From: Deltaproteobacteria bacterium
Lineage (GTDB): Bacteria; Myxococcota_A; UBA9160; SMWR01
Assembly: GCA_024640705.1 (NCBI GenBank)
Contig: JAHEEJ010000006.1
Coordinates: 1 to 32,123 of the forward strand
DNA: 32,123 nucleotides
Direction: 5' to 3'
Under the pieces are notes generated by a model. The model was given only the letters and a program-made list of their open reading frames with translations. It did not search any database and was not told where the DNA came from. This document shows positions 1-7,606 of this stretch, one piece after another. Numbering within the stretch: position 1 is the stretch's first letter; each line of letters begins with the position of its first letter. The translations under genes and the position numbers were made by a program.

Positions 1-201
1 CACTCTTGAGTTTTTCTCAACCGAACGCAACTATCTAACAAGCTAGATCGACCCACATCTGAGCACCCTCCTGCGGAGTCTCTTTCACTCAAGATTTCGA
101 GTTGCGCGATGACTCCGGACTGCTCTATCCGACTCCGAGTTCCTCGCCGGAAGCCAAACGCAAGAACGCCCCCGACCTAACCAGCCGAGGGCGTTCACTT
201 G
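1..201. other. No gene seen at left edge
   Basis: I see no convincing reading frame or RNA gene here. The only structure noted is the hairpin at 164-196. Base composition is more AT-rich at the extreme left than in the gene-dense part of the window. A regulatory region for a gene outside the window cannot be excluded. Confidence 0.4.
164..196 (-). terminator. Hairpin, probable original tRNA-Gly terminator
   Basis: A perfect 8-bp inverted repeat (164-171 with 189-196, 17-nt loop) lies just outside the partial tRNA copy. Read on the minus strand it follows the tRNA 3' end and is followed by a weakly T-rich stretch. It probably terminated the tRNA-Gly transcript before the island separated the two. 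The long loop and weak T-tract keep confidence moderate. Confidence 0.4.
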
Positions 202-249
202 ATCTGGAGCACGAGACCGGGCTCGAACCGGCGACCCCCACGTTGGCAA
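202..249 (-). repeat. Partial tRNA-Gly copy, attachment-site repeat
   Basis: These 48 bases are identical to 1648-1695, which is the 3' half of the intact tRNA-Gly gene plus three flanking bases. The match runs from the CCA end through the T arm to the anticodon loop and stops there. The 5' half of the tRNA is absent, so this is not a functional tRNA. Duplication of a tRNA 3' end up to the anticodon loop is the usual mark of site-specific integration by a tyrosine recombinase. I infer that it is the far attachment site of a small island lying between the two copies. Confidence 0.8.
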
Positions 250-465
250 GGAGATGCTGGGGTTGATTTCATTGAGGAATTTCGACAGAAGCGGTCATAT
301 CGATGCGTTTCGGTCAATAGTGGGGGAAAGCGTTTTACCGGAATCGAGTCACCAGCCGACCACATGTCGCCAAAATCGCAATATCACATCATATTCTATT
401 GATCTGTTGCGGCTGACGACATAAGCTTCTGACGTGTTTCAATAATTGACTTTTGGAGACACGTC

Positions 466-1602
466 ATGCCTTCACGATGGCGCCCAGACCGGCCGTACAA
501 CGACCTGCCGGCGCTCCCTCCCAACGTCGACCTAGAGACAAAACCTATTCTAAGACAGTGCATTAGGGCTAGAGCTGCGCTTGCCGAACTGAAGCAAGCA
601 GCCGAGCTGATTCCCAATAGTGCAATTCTCATCAATACGCTGCCCCTCCTCGAAGCACGCGCCAGCTCAGCAATCGAGAACATCGTCACGACCGCAGACA
701 AGCTCTTCCGCCACCTCCAGGCCGAGGGAACGGCTGACCCCGCAACCCGGGAAGCGCTGCGATATCGGCGCGCCCTGCTCGAAGGATTCGCGACTCTGAA
801 TGACCGCCCCCTCTGCACCCGTACTGCGGAGGTGGTATGCACGGAAATCAAGGGCACTGAAATGAGCGTGCGCCATGTTCCCGGCACGGCACTCGTCAAT
901 CAAATGTCGAACGAAGTCATCTACACCCCGCCCGAAACCGAATCGCGGATCCGAGATCTACTGGCCAACTGGGAGCAATTCCTTCACGCGGCAGACCCGC
1001 TCCACGCCGACACCCTCGACCCCCTCATCCGGATGTCCGTTGCTCACTATCAGTTCGAGGCCATCCATCCCTTCACTGACGGAAACGGTCGCAGCGGGCG
1101 CATACTCAACAGCCTATACCTCGTCGAGCAGAGACTTCTCCCTATGCCGATTCTCTATCTGAGTCGCTACATCATCGCCCACAAGTCGGACTACTACCGC
1201 CTGCTTCTGGAAATCACGCGCAAGAACGACCAAAGCGGATGGGAGCCATGGCTTTTGTTCATGCTGCGCGGCGTTGAAGAAACTGCGACTTGGACTGCGG
1301 CCAAGATCTCCGCCATCCGTGACCTCGCGGAGGAGGCAATCAAGCTCGTGCGTGGAGCCCTTCCGAAGATCTACAGCCGCGAGCTAATCGACGTCGTTTT
1401 CGAACAACCCTACTGCCGCATATCGAATGTCGTCGCGGCCGACATCGCGGGACGCCAGGCCGCCTCGCGATACCTGAAGGCACTCGCGTCAATCGAAATG
1501 CTGCGCGAGCAGGCCTTCGGGCGGGAGAAGCTCTTCGTCAATGTGAAGCTGCTTGACCTGCTTACACGCGACGAAGATGGGGGCGATTCGCAATCCCCGT
1601 AA
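466..1602 (+). CDS. Fic-domain protein, probable self-inhibited AMP transferase
   Basis: 378 aa. The Fic signature [12 protein letters not shown] is at residues 201-212, with the catalytic His at 201 and the phosphate-binding and Arg residues intact. A flap-like YTPPE lies at 153-157. Residues 67-72 read SSAIEN, which fits the (S/T)xxxE(G/N) inhibitory helix; placed before the Fic core, this is the class II arrangement. Fic enzymes of this type usually transfer AMP from ATP to a hydroxyl side chain of a target protein. The C-terminal 100 residues look like a helical or winged-helix region. The ATG is preceded by GGAG about 9 nt upstream. The gene and its upstream region are visibly less GC-rich than the neighbours, and it is the only gene between two copies of a tRNA-Gly 3' end, which suggests transfer. 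No separate antitoxin is visible. The target protein cannot be told from sequence. Confidence 0.93.
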   Translation: MPSRWRPDRPYNDLPALPPNVDLETKPILRQCIRARAALAELKQAAELIPNSAILINTLPLLEARASSAIENIVTTADKLFRHLQAEGTADPATREALRYRRALLEGFATLNDRPLCTRTAEVVCTEIKGTEMSVRHVPGTALVNQMSNEVIYTPPETESRIRDLLANWEQFLHAADPLHADTLDPLIRMSVAHYQFEAIHPFTDGNGRSGRILNSLYLVEQRLLPMPILYLSRYIIAHKSDYYRLLLEITRKNDQSGWEPWLLFMLRGVEETATWTAAKISAIRDLAEEAIKLVRGALPKIYSRELIDVVFEQPYCRISNVVAADIAGRQAASRYLKALASIEMLREQAFGREKLFVNVKLLDLLTRDEDGGDSQSP

Positions 1603-1605
1603 ACG

Positions 1606-1644
1606 CTTCAACCCCGCCAAGCTAAATACTTGGCGGGGTTGAAG
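1606..1644 (+). terminator. Strong hairpin terminator after fic
   Basis: A perfect 16-bp inverted repeat (1606-1621 with 1629-1644) with a 7-nt loop starts 3 nt after the fic stop codon and is followed by TTTATC. It can stop transcription from fic. Because the stem is symmetrical and begins 6 nt beyond the tRNA 3' end on the other strand, it could also end the tRNA transcript, although the minus-strand tail is poor in T. Confidence 0.75.
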
Positions 1645-1647
1645 TTT

Positions 1648-1695
1648 ATCTGGAGCACGAGACCGGGCTCGAACCGGCGACCCCCACGTTGGCAA
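1648..1695 (-). repeat. tRNA-side copy of the 48-bp direct repeat
   Basis: Exact copy of 202-249 in the same orientation. It covers the 3' half of the intact tRNA-Gly gene and three bases beyond its CCA end. With the other copy it delimits an island of about 1.4 kb. Confidence 0.8.
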
Positions 1696-1726
1696 CGTGG
1701 CGCTCTACCAACTGAGCTACTCGTGC
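1651..1726 (-). tRNA. tRNA-Gly (GCC)
   Basis: Read on the minus strand this gives a complete 76-nt cloverleaf. The acceptor stem GCACGAG pairs with CTCGTGC, followed by discriminator T and an encoded CCA. The D arm contains AGTTGGTAGA. The anticodon stem CCACG/CGTGG encloses the loop TTGCCAA with anticodon GCC, and the T loop is TTCGAGC. GCC reads glycine codons GGC and GGT. The 3' half is duplicated at 202-249, which marks the gene as an integration site. Confidence 0.96.
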
Positions 1727-1741
1727 TTGGAAGAGGCGTAG

Positions 1742-1770
1742 ATTCAAGCTGGACTGTGGCGTCTCGTCAA
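1742..1770 (-). promoter_or_regulatory. Probable promoter of tRNA-Gly
   Basis: On the minus strand a -35 element TTGACG (1765-1770) is followed by a 17-bp spacer and a -10 element TTGAAT (1742-1747). The -10 ends 15 nt before the first base of the tRNA, as expected for a short leader. The assignment rests on sigma-70-type consensus matches and on position. Confidence 0.55.
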
Positions 1771-1804
1771 GGGTTTTTCGCCCAGACGCCGCGAGGGGGC
1801 CTCC

Positions 1805-3118
1805 CTAGAGCTTGGTGATCTTTTCCCGGCCCGCGGCGACGTCGCGGGTGGCGTTTCGGGTGTCGAAGATGCGGGCGCAGCGCGCGACGATGCGATCGTA
1901 GTCGACGGCCGCGTGCTGGGTGATGATCACGGCCAGATCGAACTCGCCGAGCAGCTCGTCGGTGAGCTCGACGCTCTTGAAGGTGTGGCCGTCCAGCGCG
2001 ACCTCCCGGACGTGGGGATCCGAGTAGCTGAGATCGGCGCCCTTCTGGACGAGCAACCGCATCACGTCGAGGGCCGGCGATTCGCGCAGGTCCGACACAT
2101 TCGACTTGTAGGCCACGCCGAGGATCAGGATCTTCGCGCCGTTGACCGCGATGCGGTCCGCGTTGAGCAGATCGTTGATGCGGTCGGCGACGTGGCGGGG
2201 CATCTGGCCGTTGATCTCGGTCGCGAGATCGATGAAGCGCGCCTGGAAGTTCAGCGAGCGCATCTTCCAGGCCAGGTAGGCGGGGTCAACCGGAATGCAG
2301 TGACCGCCGAGGCCGGGGCCCGGCAGGAACTTCATGAAGCCGTAGGGCTTGGTGGCCGCGGCGTCGATCACCTCCCAGACGTCGAGACCGAGGCGCCCGC
2401 ACATCAGCGCAACCTCGTTCGCGAGACCGATGTTGATCGCGCGGAAGGTGTTCTCGAGCAGCTTCACCATTTCGGCGCTCTGGGTCGACGAAACCCGCAC
2501 GATCTCGTCGAAGACCAGCCGGAACACCTGCGCGGCCAGCTGCGTGCAGAGCGGCGTTTCCCCGCCCACCACCTTCGGAACCTCGTGCACTTCGAATTCG
2601 GTGTTGGCCGGGTCGATCCGCTCGGGCGCGAACGCAACCGCAAAGTCTTCGCCGACCTTCAGTCGACCGGCTTCGAGCATCGGCACATAGAGGTCGTGGG
2701 TGGTGCCGGGATAGGTGGTGCTGCCGAGGATGATGAGCTGGCCCGGGCGCAGGCTCTTGCAGATGTCTTCGACCGCGCGGACGATGTACGAAACGTCGGG
2801 GTCCCGGGTCTTGGTCAACGGCGTCGGCACGCAGACGTTGATCACGTCGCATTGCGCAAGCTCACTGAAGTCGGTCGTCGCGCTGAGCTTGCCAGCCGCG
2901 CGCGCGGCCGCGAGCTCCTCGGACGAAACGTCTTCGATGTGGGAAACCCCGTTCTGGATCGATCGAACCTTCTGCCCGTCGAGGTCGAAGCCGATCACCT
3001 GCACGCCCGCCTTCGCGAAGCCAACCGCGAGCGGAAGTCCCACGTAGCCGAGGCCGATCACGCCGACCCGGAAGTCGAGGGCGTCGATCTTGCGGCCGAG
3101 TTCCTGCAAATGCGTCAT
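1805..3118 (-). CDS. Nucleotide-sugar 6-dehydrogenase (WbpA/TviB type)
   Basis: 437 aa. UDP-sugar dehydrogenase family: these enzymes oxidise C6 of a UDP-hexose to a carboxylate with two NAD+, feeding polysaccharide or O-antigen synthesis. An N-terminal Rossmann motif GLGYVG is at residues 22-27. The central GGHCIPVDP at 271-279 carries the catalytic Cys274. The C-terminal NAD/UDP-binding domain includes GVAYKSNVSDLRESPA. Overall the sequence resembles UDP-N-acetylglucosamine/galactosamine 6-dehydrogenases more than UDP-glucose dehydrogenases; the exact substrate is an inference. The start ATG overlaps the pgsA stop by 4 nt (ATGA), so the two are translationally coupled. It is last in a leftward group, with the tRNA-Gly gene following on the same strand. 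No glycosyltransferase genes lie nearby. Confidence 0.93.
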   Translation of the reverse strand: MTHLQELGRKIDALDFRVGVIGLGYVGLPLAVGFAKAGVQVIGFDLDGQKVRSIQNGVSHIEDVSSEELAAARAAGKLSATTDFSELAQCDVINVCVPTPLTKTRDPDVSYIVRAVEDICKSLRPGQLIILGSTTYPGTTHDLYVPMLEAGRLKVGEDFAVAFAPERIDPANTEFEVHEVPKVVGGETPLCTQLAAQVFRLVFDEIVRVSSTQSAEMVKLLENTFRAINIGLANEVALMCGRLGLDVWEVIDAAATKPYGFMKFLPGPGLGGHCIPVDPAYLAWKMRSLNFQARFIDLATEINGQMPRHVADRINDLLNADRIAVNGAKILILGVAYKSNVSDLRESPALDVMRLLVQKGADLSYSDPHVREVALDGHTFKSVELTDELLGEFDLAVIITQHAAVDYDRIVARCARIFDTRNATRDVAAGREKITKL

Positions 3119-3771
3119 GCCATGCTCCCAGGTTCCGGGGGGCCGCCCCGCCCTTCAGCGCGGAAGTACTCCGCAAAGTACGTGTAACCGGACCAGAGCG
3201 TGAGCAGTGTCGCGAGACCCAGCAGCGCCAAGCCGATGCTGTGAAACGAAAAGATCAGCGTCTGGTAGTGGAAGATCATGGCGCCGATTGCGACGTTCTG
3301 GGTGAAGGTCTTGATTTTTCCGTAGCCCGACGCCGCCATCACCTGACCTTGGGATGAAGCCAGACCGCGCAGGCCCGTCACCGCGAGTTCGCGGCCCACG
3401 ATCACCACGACCATCCAGGTCGCCCACGCTGGGATGCGCCCGCTCGACACCAACACGATCAGCGCCGTCGAGACGATGAGTTTGTCGGCGAGCGGGTCGA
3501 GCAGTTTGCCGATGCGCGTGACCTGTTGACCGCGGCGCGCGAGCCAACCGTCGAGCAGATCCGAGAATGCGGCGATCGTGAAACACCAACCGATGAAGGA
3601 ACTGCTCGCGCGATCCGAAAACCACGGTAACAGCAGCAAGATCGGAACCACACCGACGCGCACGACGGTGATCGTGTTCGGAAGGTTCCAGAATTTCTCA
3701 CGCGCGATCGGGTTCGGTTCAGCTACGGGAGGCACCGTGCCGACCGGTCCGTCATCGACCGAAATCGCCAT
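3115..3771 (-). CDS. pgsA: CDP-diacylglycerol-glycerol-3-phosphate phosphatidyltransferase
   Basis: 218 aa integral membrane enzyme of phosphatidylglycerol synthesis: it joins CDP-diacylglycerol and glycerol-3-phosphate to give phosphatidylglycerophosphate at the inner membrane. The CDP-alcohol phosphotransferase signature DGxxARx8GxxxDxxxD is complete, running from DGWLAR to LLDPLAD. The preceding LPNTITVVR segment is typical of PgsA, and several hydrophobic segments are visible. The listed ATG overlaps the end of the upstream transglycosylase gene by 20 bp and has no clear Shine-Dalgarno sequence. The first 25 or so residues are not conserved-looking, so a start slightly downstream is possible. 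Its stop codon overlaps the dehydrogenase ATG. Confidence 0.92.
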   Translation of the reverse strand: MAISVDDGPVGTVPPVAEPNPIAREKFWNLPNTITVVRVGVVPILLLLPWFSDRASSSFIGWCFTIAAFSDLLDGWLARRGQQVTRIGKLLDPLADKLIVSTALIVLVSSGRIPAWATWMVVVIVGRELAVTGLRGLASSQGQVMAASGYGKIKTFTQNVAIGAMIFHYQTLIFSFHSIGLALLGLATLLTLWSGYTYFAEYFRAEGRGGPPEPGSMA

Positions 3772-4363
3772 TGTAATCGCGATAGTAGGTCATAACCCGC
3801 TGCACGTAAGCCCGCGTCTCGGGGTAGGGGGGGATTCCGCGGTAGTGGTCTACCGCCTTCGGGCCCGCGTTGTAGGCGGCGAGCGCGCGGCCCATGTCAC
3901 CGTAGCGGTCGAGCATCTCGCGCAGGTAGCGAACCCCGCCGTTGACGTTCTGGTCGGCGGCGAACGGATCCACGACACCGAGTTTCGAGGCGGTCGTCGG
4001 CATCAGCTGCATCAGACCCTGGGCGCCCTTGTGGGACACCGCGTCCGCGTCGAAAAGGGACTCCGCGGCGATCACCGCCTTGACGAGGGCCGGGGGGACG
4101 CCGTGTTCGCGCGCCGTCAGCAGGATCAGACCGTCGTAACCGATGTATCGGGGCGCGCTGCGGCTCGGCTCCGAACCGCGCTGCGGCGCCGGAATCGCGA
4201 CGTAGCGCGAGTCGTTCGGAACGTTGCTGAAGTGGGTCACCCCACGCGAATCGACGAAGGTGTAGATCTGGCGGCCGCCGGCGTGGGCCGCAGTCACCAA
4301 CAACAGCAACAGGCCGCTGAGCAGCCCGCCGATCACCACCTTTCGCCGGATCTGTTGCCGCAC
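3752..4363 (-). CDS. Secreted lytic transglycosylase with DUF4124 domain
   Basis: 203 aa. A signal peptide is visible at residues 1-28 (basic RQQIRRK, hydrophobic core, cleavage after AHA). A short DUF4124-like segment (residues 30-60, YTFVDSRGVTHFSN) precedes a Slt-type lysozyme-fold domain. The catalytic Glu is E101 in AAESLFDA, followed by GAQGLMQLMP (113-122) and AAYNAGP (162-168). Such enzymes cleave the MurNAc-GlcNAc bond of peptidoglycan to form an anhydro end. I chose the GTG at 4363 because it is preceded by GGAGG and gives a proper signal peptide. The frame stays open much further upstream, but that part lies antisense to nadB. It is first in the leftward group with pgsA. Confidence 0.9.
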   Translation of the reverse strand: MRQQIRRKVVIGGLLSGLLLLLVTAAHAGGRQIYTFVDSRGVTHFSNVPNDSRYVAIPAPQRGSEPSRSAPRYIGYDGLILLTAREHGVPPALVKAVIAAESLFDADAVSHKGAQGLMQLMPTTASKLGVVDPFAADQNVNGGVRYLREMLDRYGDMGRALAAYNAGPKAVDHYRGIPPYPETRAYVQRVMTYYRDYNGDFGR

Positions 4364-4427
4364 TCCACCTCCGTTGGTTTGAACTCTTTTGTGGGGTTGA
4401 GGGCCGATTCCCCGCGGGGGAGGATCC

Positions 4428-4456
4428 TCGACTCCGCATAACCCCACGGGTACAAT
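4428..4456 (+). promoter_or_regulatory. Probable nadB promoter
   Basis: TCGACT (4428-4433), a 17-bp spacer and TACAAT (4451-4456) match sigma-70-type -35 and -10 elements at 4 of 6 and 5 of 6 positions. The predicted transcript would start near 4463 and have a leader of about 90 nt before the nadB GTG. Confidence 0.5.
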
Positions 4457-4552
4457 CGCCGCGCGTCCACCGAACCTACCTAATCGGAGACTTCTGGGCT
4501 CTCCCTTAGGCCGAACCCACGAAGCCCCGCCCCGATCGAGCGGAGATCCCCC

Positions 4553-6163
4553 GTGCAAGAACGCTACGACTCCGATGTCCTGATCATCGGGAGCGGGATC
4601 GCCGGGCTCTTCTACGGCCTGCAGGTCGCCGAGCACGGGACCGTCGCGATCGTCACCAAGCAGCACGCCGCGGACTCCGCGACGAGTGAGGCGCAGGGCG
4701 GGATCGCAGCGGTCCTCGACTCGAGCGACTCCTTCGAGGCCCACGCGCGCGACACCATCAACGCGGGTGCGGGCCTGTGCCGCGAAGAGGTCGTCAAGAA
4801 GGTCGTCGAGAGCGCCCCCGCGATGATCGACCAACTGCTCAAGCTCGGGACCGACTTCGATCCCGCGAGGCCGGACAGCGACCGGTCGGATCTCGCCTTC
4901 GACCTCGGCCAGGAAGGCGGCCACACCCACCGGCGCATCCTTCATCATCGCGACACCACCGGCAAGGAGATCGAGCGCGCGCTGATCGCACGCGTGCGCG
5001 CGCATCCCAACATCACGCTGTTCGAGACCCACTGCGCGGTCGACCTGCTGACCGTCGAACACGCGGGGCTCCCGGGCGACAACCGCGTGCTAGGCGCCTA
5101 CGTGCTCGACTCCGAGAGCGGGCGGGTGCTGCGCTTTTGCGCTCACGTGACGATGCTCGCGACGGGTGGCGCGGGAAAGGTCTACCTCTACACCAGCAAC
5201 CCGGACATCGCGTCGGGCGACGGAATGGCGATGGCGTACCGGGCGGGCGCGTCCCTCGGCAACATGGAGTTCGTCCAATTCCACCCGACCTGCCTCTTCC
5301 ACCCGCTCGCCAAATCCTTTCTGATCAGCGAAGCCGTGCGCGGCGAGGGTGGCATCCTGCGCACGGCGGCGGGCGAGGCCTTCATGGAGCGCTACCACGA
5401 GATGAAGGACCTGGCTCCTCGCGACATCGTGGCGCGCGCGATCGACACCGAACTCAAACGCTCGGGCGACGACTCTGTTTTTCTCGACATCACCCACAGG
5501 CCAGCCGATTTCCTGCGCGAGCGATTCCCCAACATCTACGCGCGCTGCATGGAATTCGGTTTCGACCTCACCCAAAAGCCGATTCCGGTGGTGCCCGCCG
5601 CCCACTACTGGTGCGGCGGCGTGCGCACCGACCTGACGGGCGAAACCGACGTGACCAACCTGTTTGCGGCCGGCGAAGTCGCCTACACGGGACTCCACGG
5701 CGCAAACCGGCTGGCCTCCAACTCGCTGCTCGAGGCCCTCGTCTTCGCGGATGCGGCCGCCAAGGCGACGAGACAGCGGCTCGGCGAGATCTCGCGCGAG
5801 CCGGTCGAGGTGCCCGCCTGGGAAGAAGGCGACGCGACCGAGAGTGAAGAAGCGGTCGTGATCACCCAGAACTGGGACGAGATTCGACGGCTGATGTGGA
5901 ATTACGTCGGCATCGTGCGCAGCGACCGGCGCCTCGAGCGCGCACGGCGGCGCATCGACCTGCTGCGCGCCGAGATCACCGAATACTATTGGAACTGGAA
6001 GCTCACACCCGACCTGATCGAATTGCGCAACCTCGCCACCGTCGCGCAACTGGTGGTCGAATCCGCCGCGCTTCGACGCGAGAGCCGGGGACTTCACTAC
6101 AACGTCGACTGCCCCGATCGCGACGACGAAAACTTTGGGCGCGAAACCATCGTCTCTCGCTGA
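4553..6163 (+). CDS. nadB: L-aspartate oxidase
   Basis: 536 aa. This FAD enzyme oxidises L-aspartate to iminoaspartate, the first step of de novo NAD synthesis. Evidence includes the N-terminal FAD motif GSGIAG (13-18), the family segment [42 protein letters not shown], the [12 protein letters not shown] segment and the [16 protein letters not shown] signature. Length is normal for the family. The start is GTG with a GGAG 7 nt upstream. NadA and NadC, which would follow in the pathway, are not in the window. The gene is divergent from the transglycosylase and convergent with the PilZ gene, with only 26 bp between their stops. Confidence 0.96.
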   Translation: MQERYDSDVLIIGSGIAGLFYGLQVAEHGTVAIVTKQHAADSATSEAQGGIAAVLDSSDSFEAHARDTINAGAGLCREEVVKKVVESAPAMIDQLLKLGTDFDPARPDSDRSDLAFDLGQEGGHTHRRILHHRDTTGKEIERALIARVRAHPNITLFETHCAVDLLTVEHAGLPGDNRVLGAYVLDSESGRVLRFCAHVTMLATGGAGKVYLYTSNPDIASGDGMAMAYRAGASLGNMEFVQFHPTCLFHPLAKSFLISEAVRGEGGILRTAAGEAFMERYHEMKDLAPRDIVARAIDTELKRSGDDSVFLDITHRPADFLRERFPNIYARCMEFGFDLTQKPIPVVPAAHYWCGGVRTDLTGETDVTNLFAAGEVAYTGLHGANRLASNSLLEALVFADAAAKATRQRLGEISREPVEVPAWEEGDATESEEAVVITQNWDEIRRLMWNYVGIVRSDRRLERARRRIDLLRAEITEYYWNWKLTPDLIELRNLATVAQLVVESAALRRESRGLHYNVDCPDRDDENFGRETIVSR

Positions 6164-6189
6164 ACAGCTGTTCGAATGCGCCGCTGGAC

Positions 6190-7407
6190 TCAGCGCGTAA
6201 CGATCGTGATCGACCCGAGATCGGCGAGGAAGGTAATCGCCCGCAAAACCTCCACATCGGGCTCGGGGATCATGTCGACGATGCGCCGGATCGTGAACTC
6301 GCCTCGCGCAAGATCGAGTACCGCGTCCTCGACCTTGGAGGTTTCCTCCCCACCGGGTCCCGCGGGTACGGATTCGAAGCACACCTTGGCGTCGAGCGGG
6401 AGCACGCTGAGATCGAGCGTCCCCAGTTCATCGAGGTTGCGCGTGGCTTCGAGCAGCGCCGCGTCGAGCAGCATCGGTGAATCTTCGGACATCACCGATT
6501 CGAGCCGGGCGTGAAATTCGAACGTACCCTCGTCCCAGCCCAGCACGCGCGTGAGCGCCTTCATTCCGGTGATCGTTCCGAGCTTCACATAACACAACAT
6601 TTGCCCCTCGAAGCCGATGACCGCTTCCTCGTTTTCGTGGGAGACGGTCAGGGTTCCGTGGGGCGCCGTCTTGCCGAGCATCTGGAGCAGGTTCTGTGGT
6701 CCGATCTCCGTCAGTGAACCGTGCATTCCGCCCAGCCGCCGGCTGTGCTCGGCGCTCTGGACGTCGGCGATGAAGCTGTGCAGTTCGTCCTGTCGCTCGG
6801 GGGCCGGATCGAACTCGATCGCGAGTGCAACCACACCGCCCTTGCTCGCAACCTGGCGCGTGACGGTCGCTTCGACACCGATCGACTCACCGTTGCTCGG
6901 ATGTTCGATCGTCAGCTGAACCCGGCTGCCCACGGGCATCGAATCGCCCGGGACCGAAACCAGCACACCGCAGAGGCTGATGTCGCGGGTGCGGCCGGAC
7001 AGCGAGATCCCCGGCGCCTTGATCCGGATCGGCACCTGCGCGGGCACACGCGGCGCCTTCCGGCGCCCGGAATCGGGCGGCTCGGGCCGCGGCGCTCCGG
7101 CCGCCTGGACGAACGGTTCCAGGGCCGCTCGCAGCGCAGTCTGCGTGCAGGCAAACTGAACCGCCACGCCCGGCACCGCGCCGGCTTCCGCCATTTCGGG
7201 CGGCACGATGTGGACGATCTCTCCGTCGAGTCGAATCTTCTTGGGCTGGCCCGCGAGCGCAAGCTCGACGGACACCATCTCGCGCGGCGTTGCGGGCTCC
7301 AACGTCGCAATGAACACGCCGCCGTTCACGAGATTGGCGGTGTGTTCTTGCTGGAATTCCTCCGCGCTCGAAAATTCCAGCTGGAATACCCTAGAAGGGG
7401 CGCCCAC
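6190..7407 (-). CDS. PilZ and DUF4388 domain protein
   Basis: 405 aa, soluble, with no signal peptide. Residues 1-105 look like a degenerate PilZ-like beta domain of the kind common in myxobacteria, lacking the RxxxR motif. Residues 115-220 form a canonical PilZ domain with R116xxxR120 and D142xSxxG147, the signature for cyclic di-GMP binding. Residues 228-300 are a DUF4388 domain (GSLTEIGPQNLLQMLGK, then ALTRVLGWDEGTFEF). The last 90 residues are mixed helix and strand and may be a winged-helix-like tail. The combination suggests a cyclic di-GMP-responsive effector or adaptor; the output is unknown. The start is GTG with GAGGGA upstream. It stands alone, convergent with nadB. Confidence 0.85.
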   Translation of the reverse strand: MGAPSRVFQLEFSSAEEFQQEHTANLVNGGVFIATLEPATPREMVSVELALAGQPKKIRLDGEIVHIVPPEMAEAGAVPGVAVQFACTQTALRAALEPFVQAAGAPRPEPPDSGRRKAPRVPAQVPIRIKAPGISLSGRTRDISLCGVLVSVPGDSMPVGSRVQLTIEHPSNGESIGVEATVTRQVASKGGVVALAIEFDPAPERQDELHSFIADVQSAEHSRRLGGMHGSLTEIGPQNLLQMLGKTAPHGTLTVSHENEEAVIGFEGQMLCYVKLGTITGMKALTRVLGWDEGTFEFHARLESVMSEDSPMLLDAALLEATRNLDELGTLDLSVLPLDAKVCFESVPAGPGGEETSKVEDAVLDLARGEFTIRRIVDMIPEPDVEVLRAITFLADLGSITIVTR

Positions 7408-7606
7408 AGTGGTCCCTCTCTATCGACAAAGCAAACTGTCCCGCTCGGGTTATCGGCCGACGGGGCTCAGCGCTCAACTTCTGGAAGGCGTTGCAGTGGG
7501 GATCGCGCGCACTGGGTGAGGCTCACCCCGATACGCAAGTACCGATGTAATTCACTAGAAATCAATACTTTTTTTGCGCTGAGAGCAGCGCTCGACCAGC
7601 GGGCTG

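Noticed and set aside
199-402. Short frame across the partial tRNA copy
   Set aside because: Its start lies in the tRNA fragment and a parallel frame exists over the intact tRNA at 1630-1818. This is tRNA sequence read as protein.
1758-1790. 7-bp inverted repeat as a terminator of the dehydrogenase operon
   Set aside because: The loop is 19 nt, no T-tract follows on the minus strand, and the tRNA promoter overlaps it.
1913-3187. 424-codon open frame on the plus strand
   Set aside because: Antisense to the nucleotide-sugar dehydrogenase, a firm assignment.
6162-6173. GAACAGCTGTTC, a match to the Gram-positive LexA box GAACn4GTTC
   Set aside because: It lies at the nadB stop codon, away from any promoter, and 12-bp palindromes occur by chance. 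No SOS gene is nearby.
7569-7591. 6-bp hairpin with a run of seven T beside it, as a purF terminator
   Set aside because: On the purF strand the run is A, not T, after the stem, and on the other strand the T run comes before the stem. Neither fits an intrinsic terminator.
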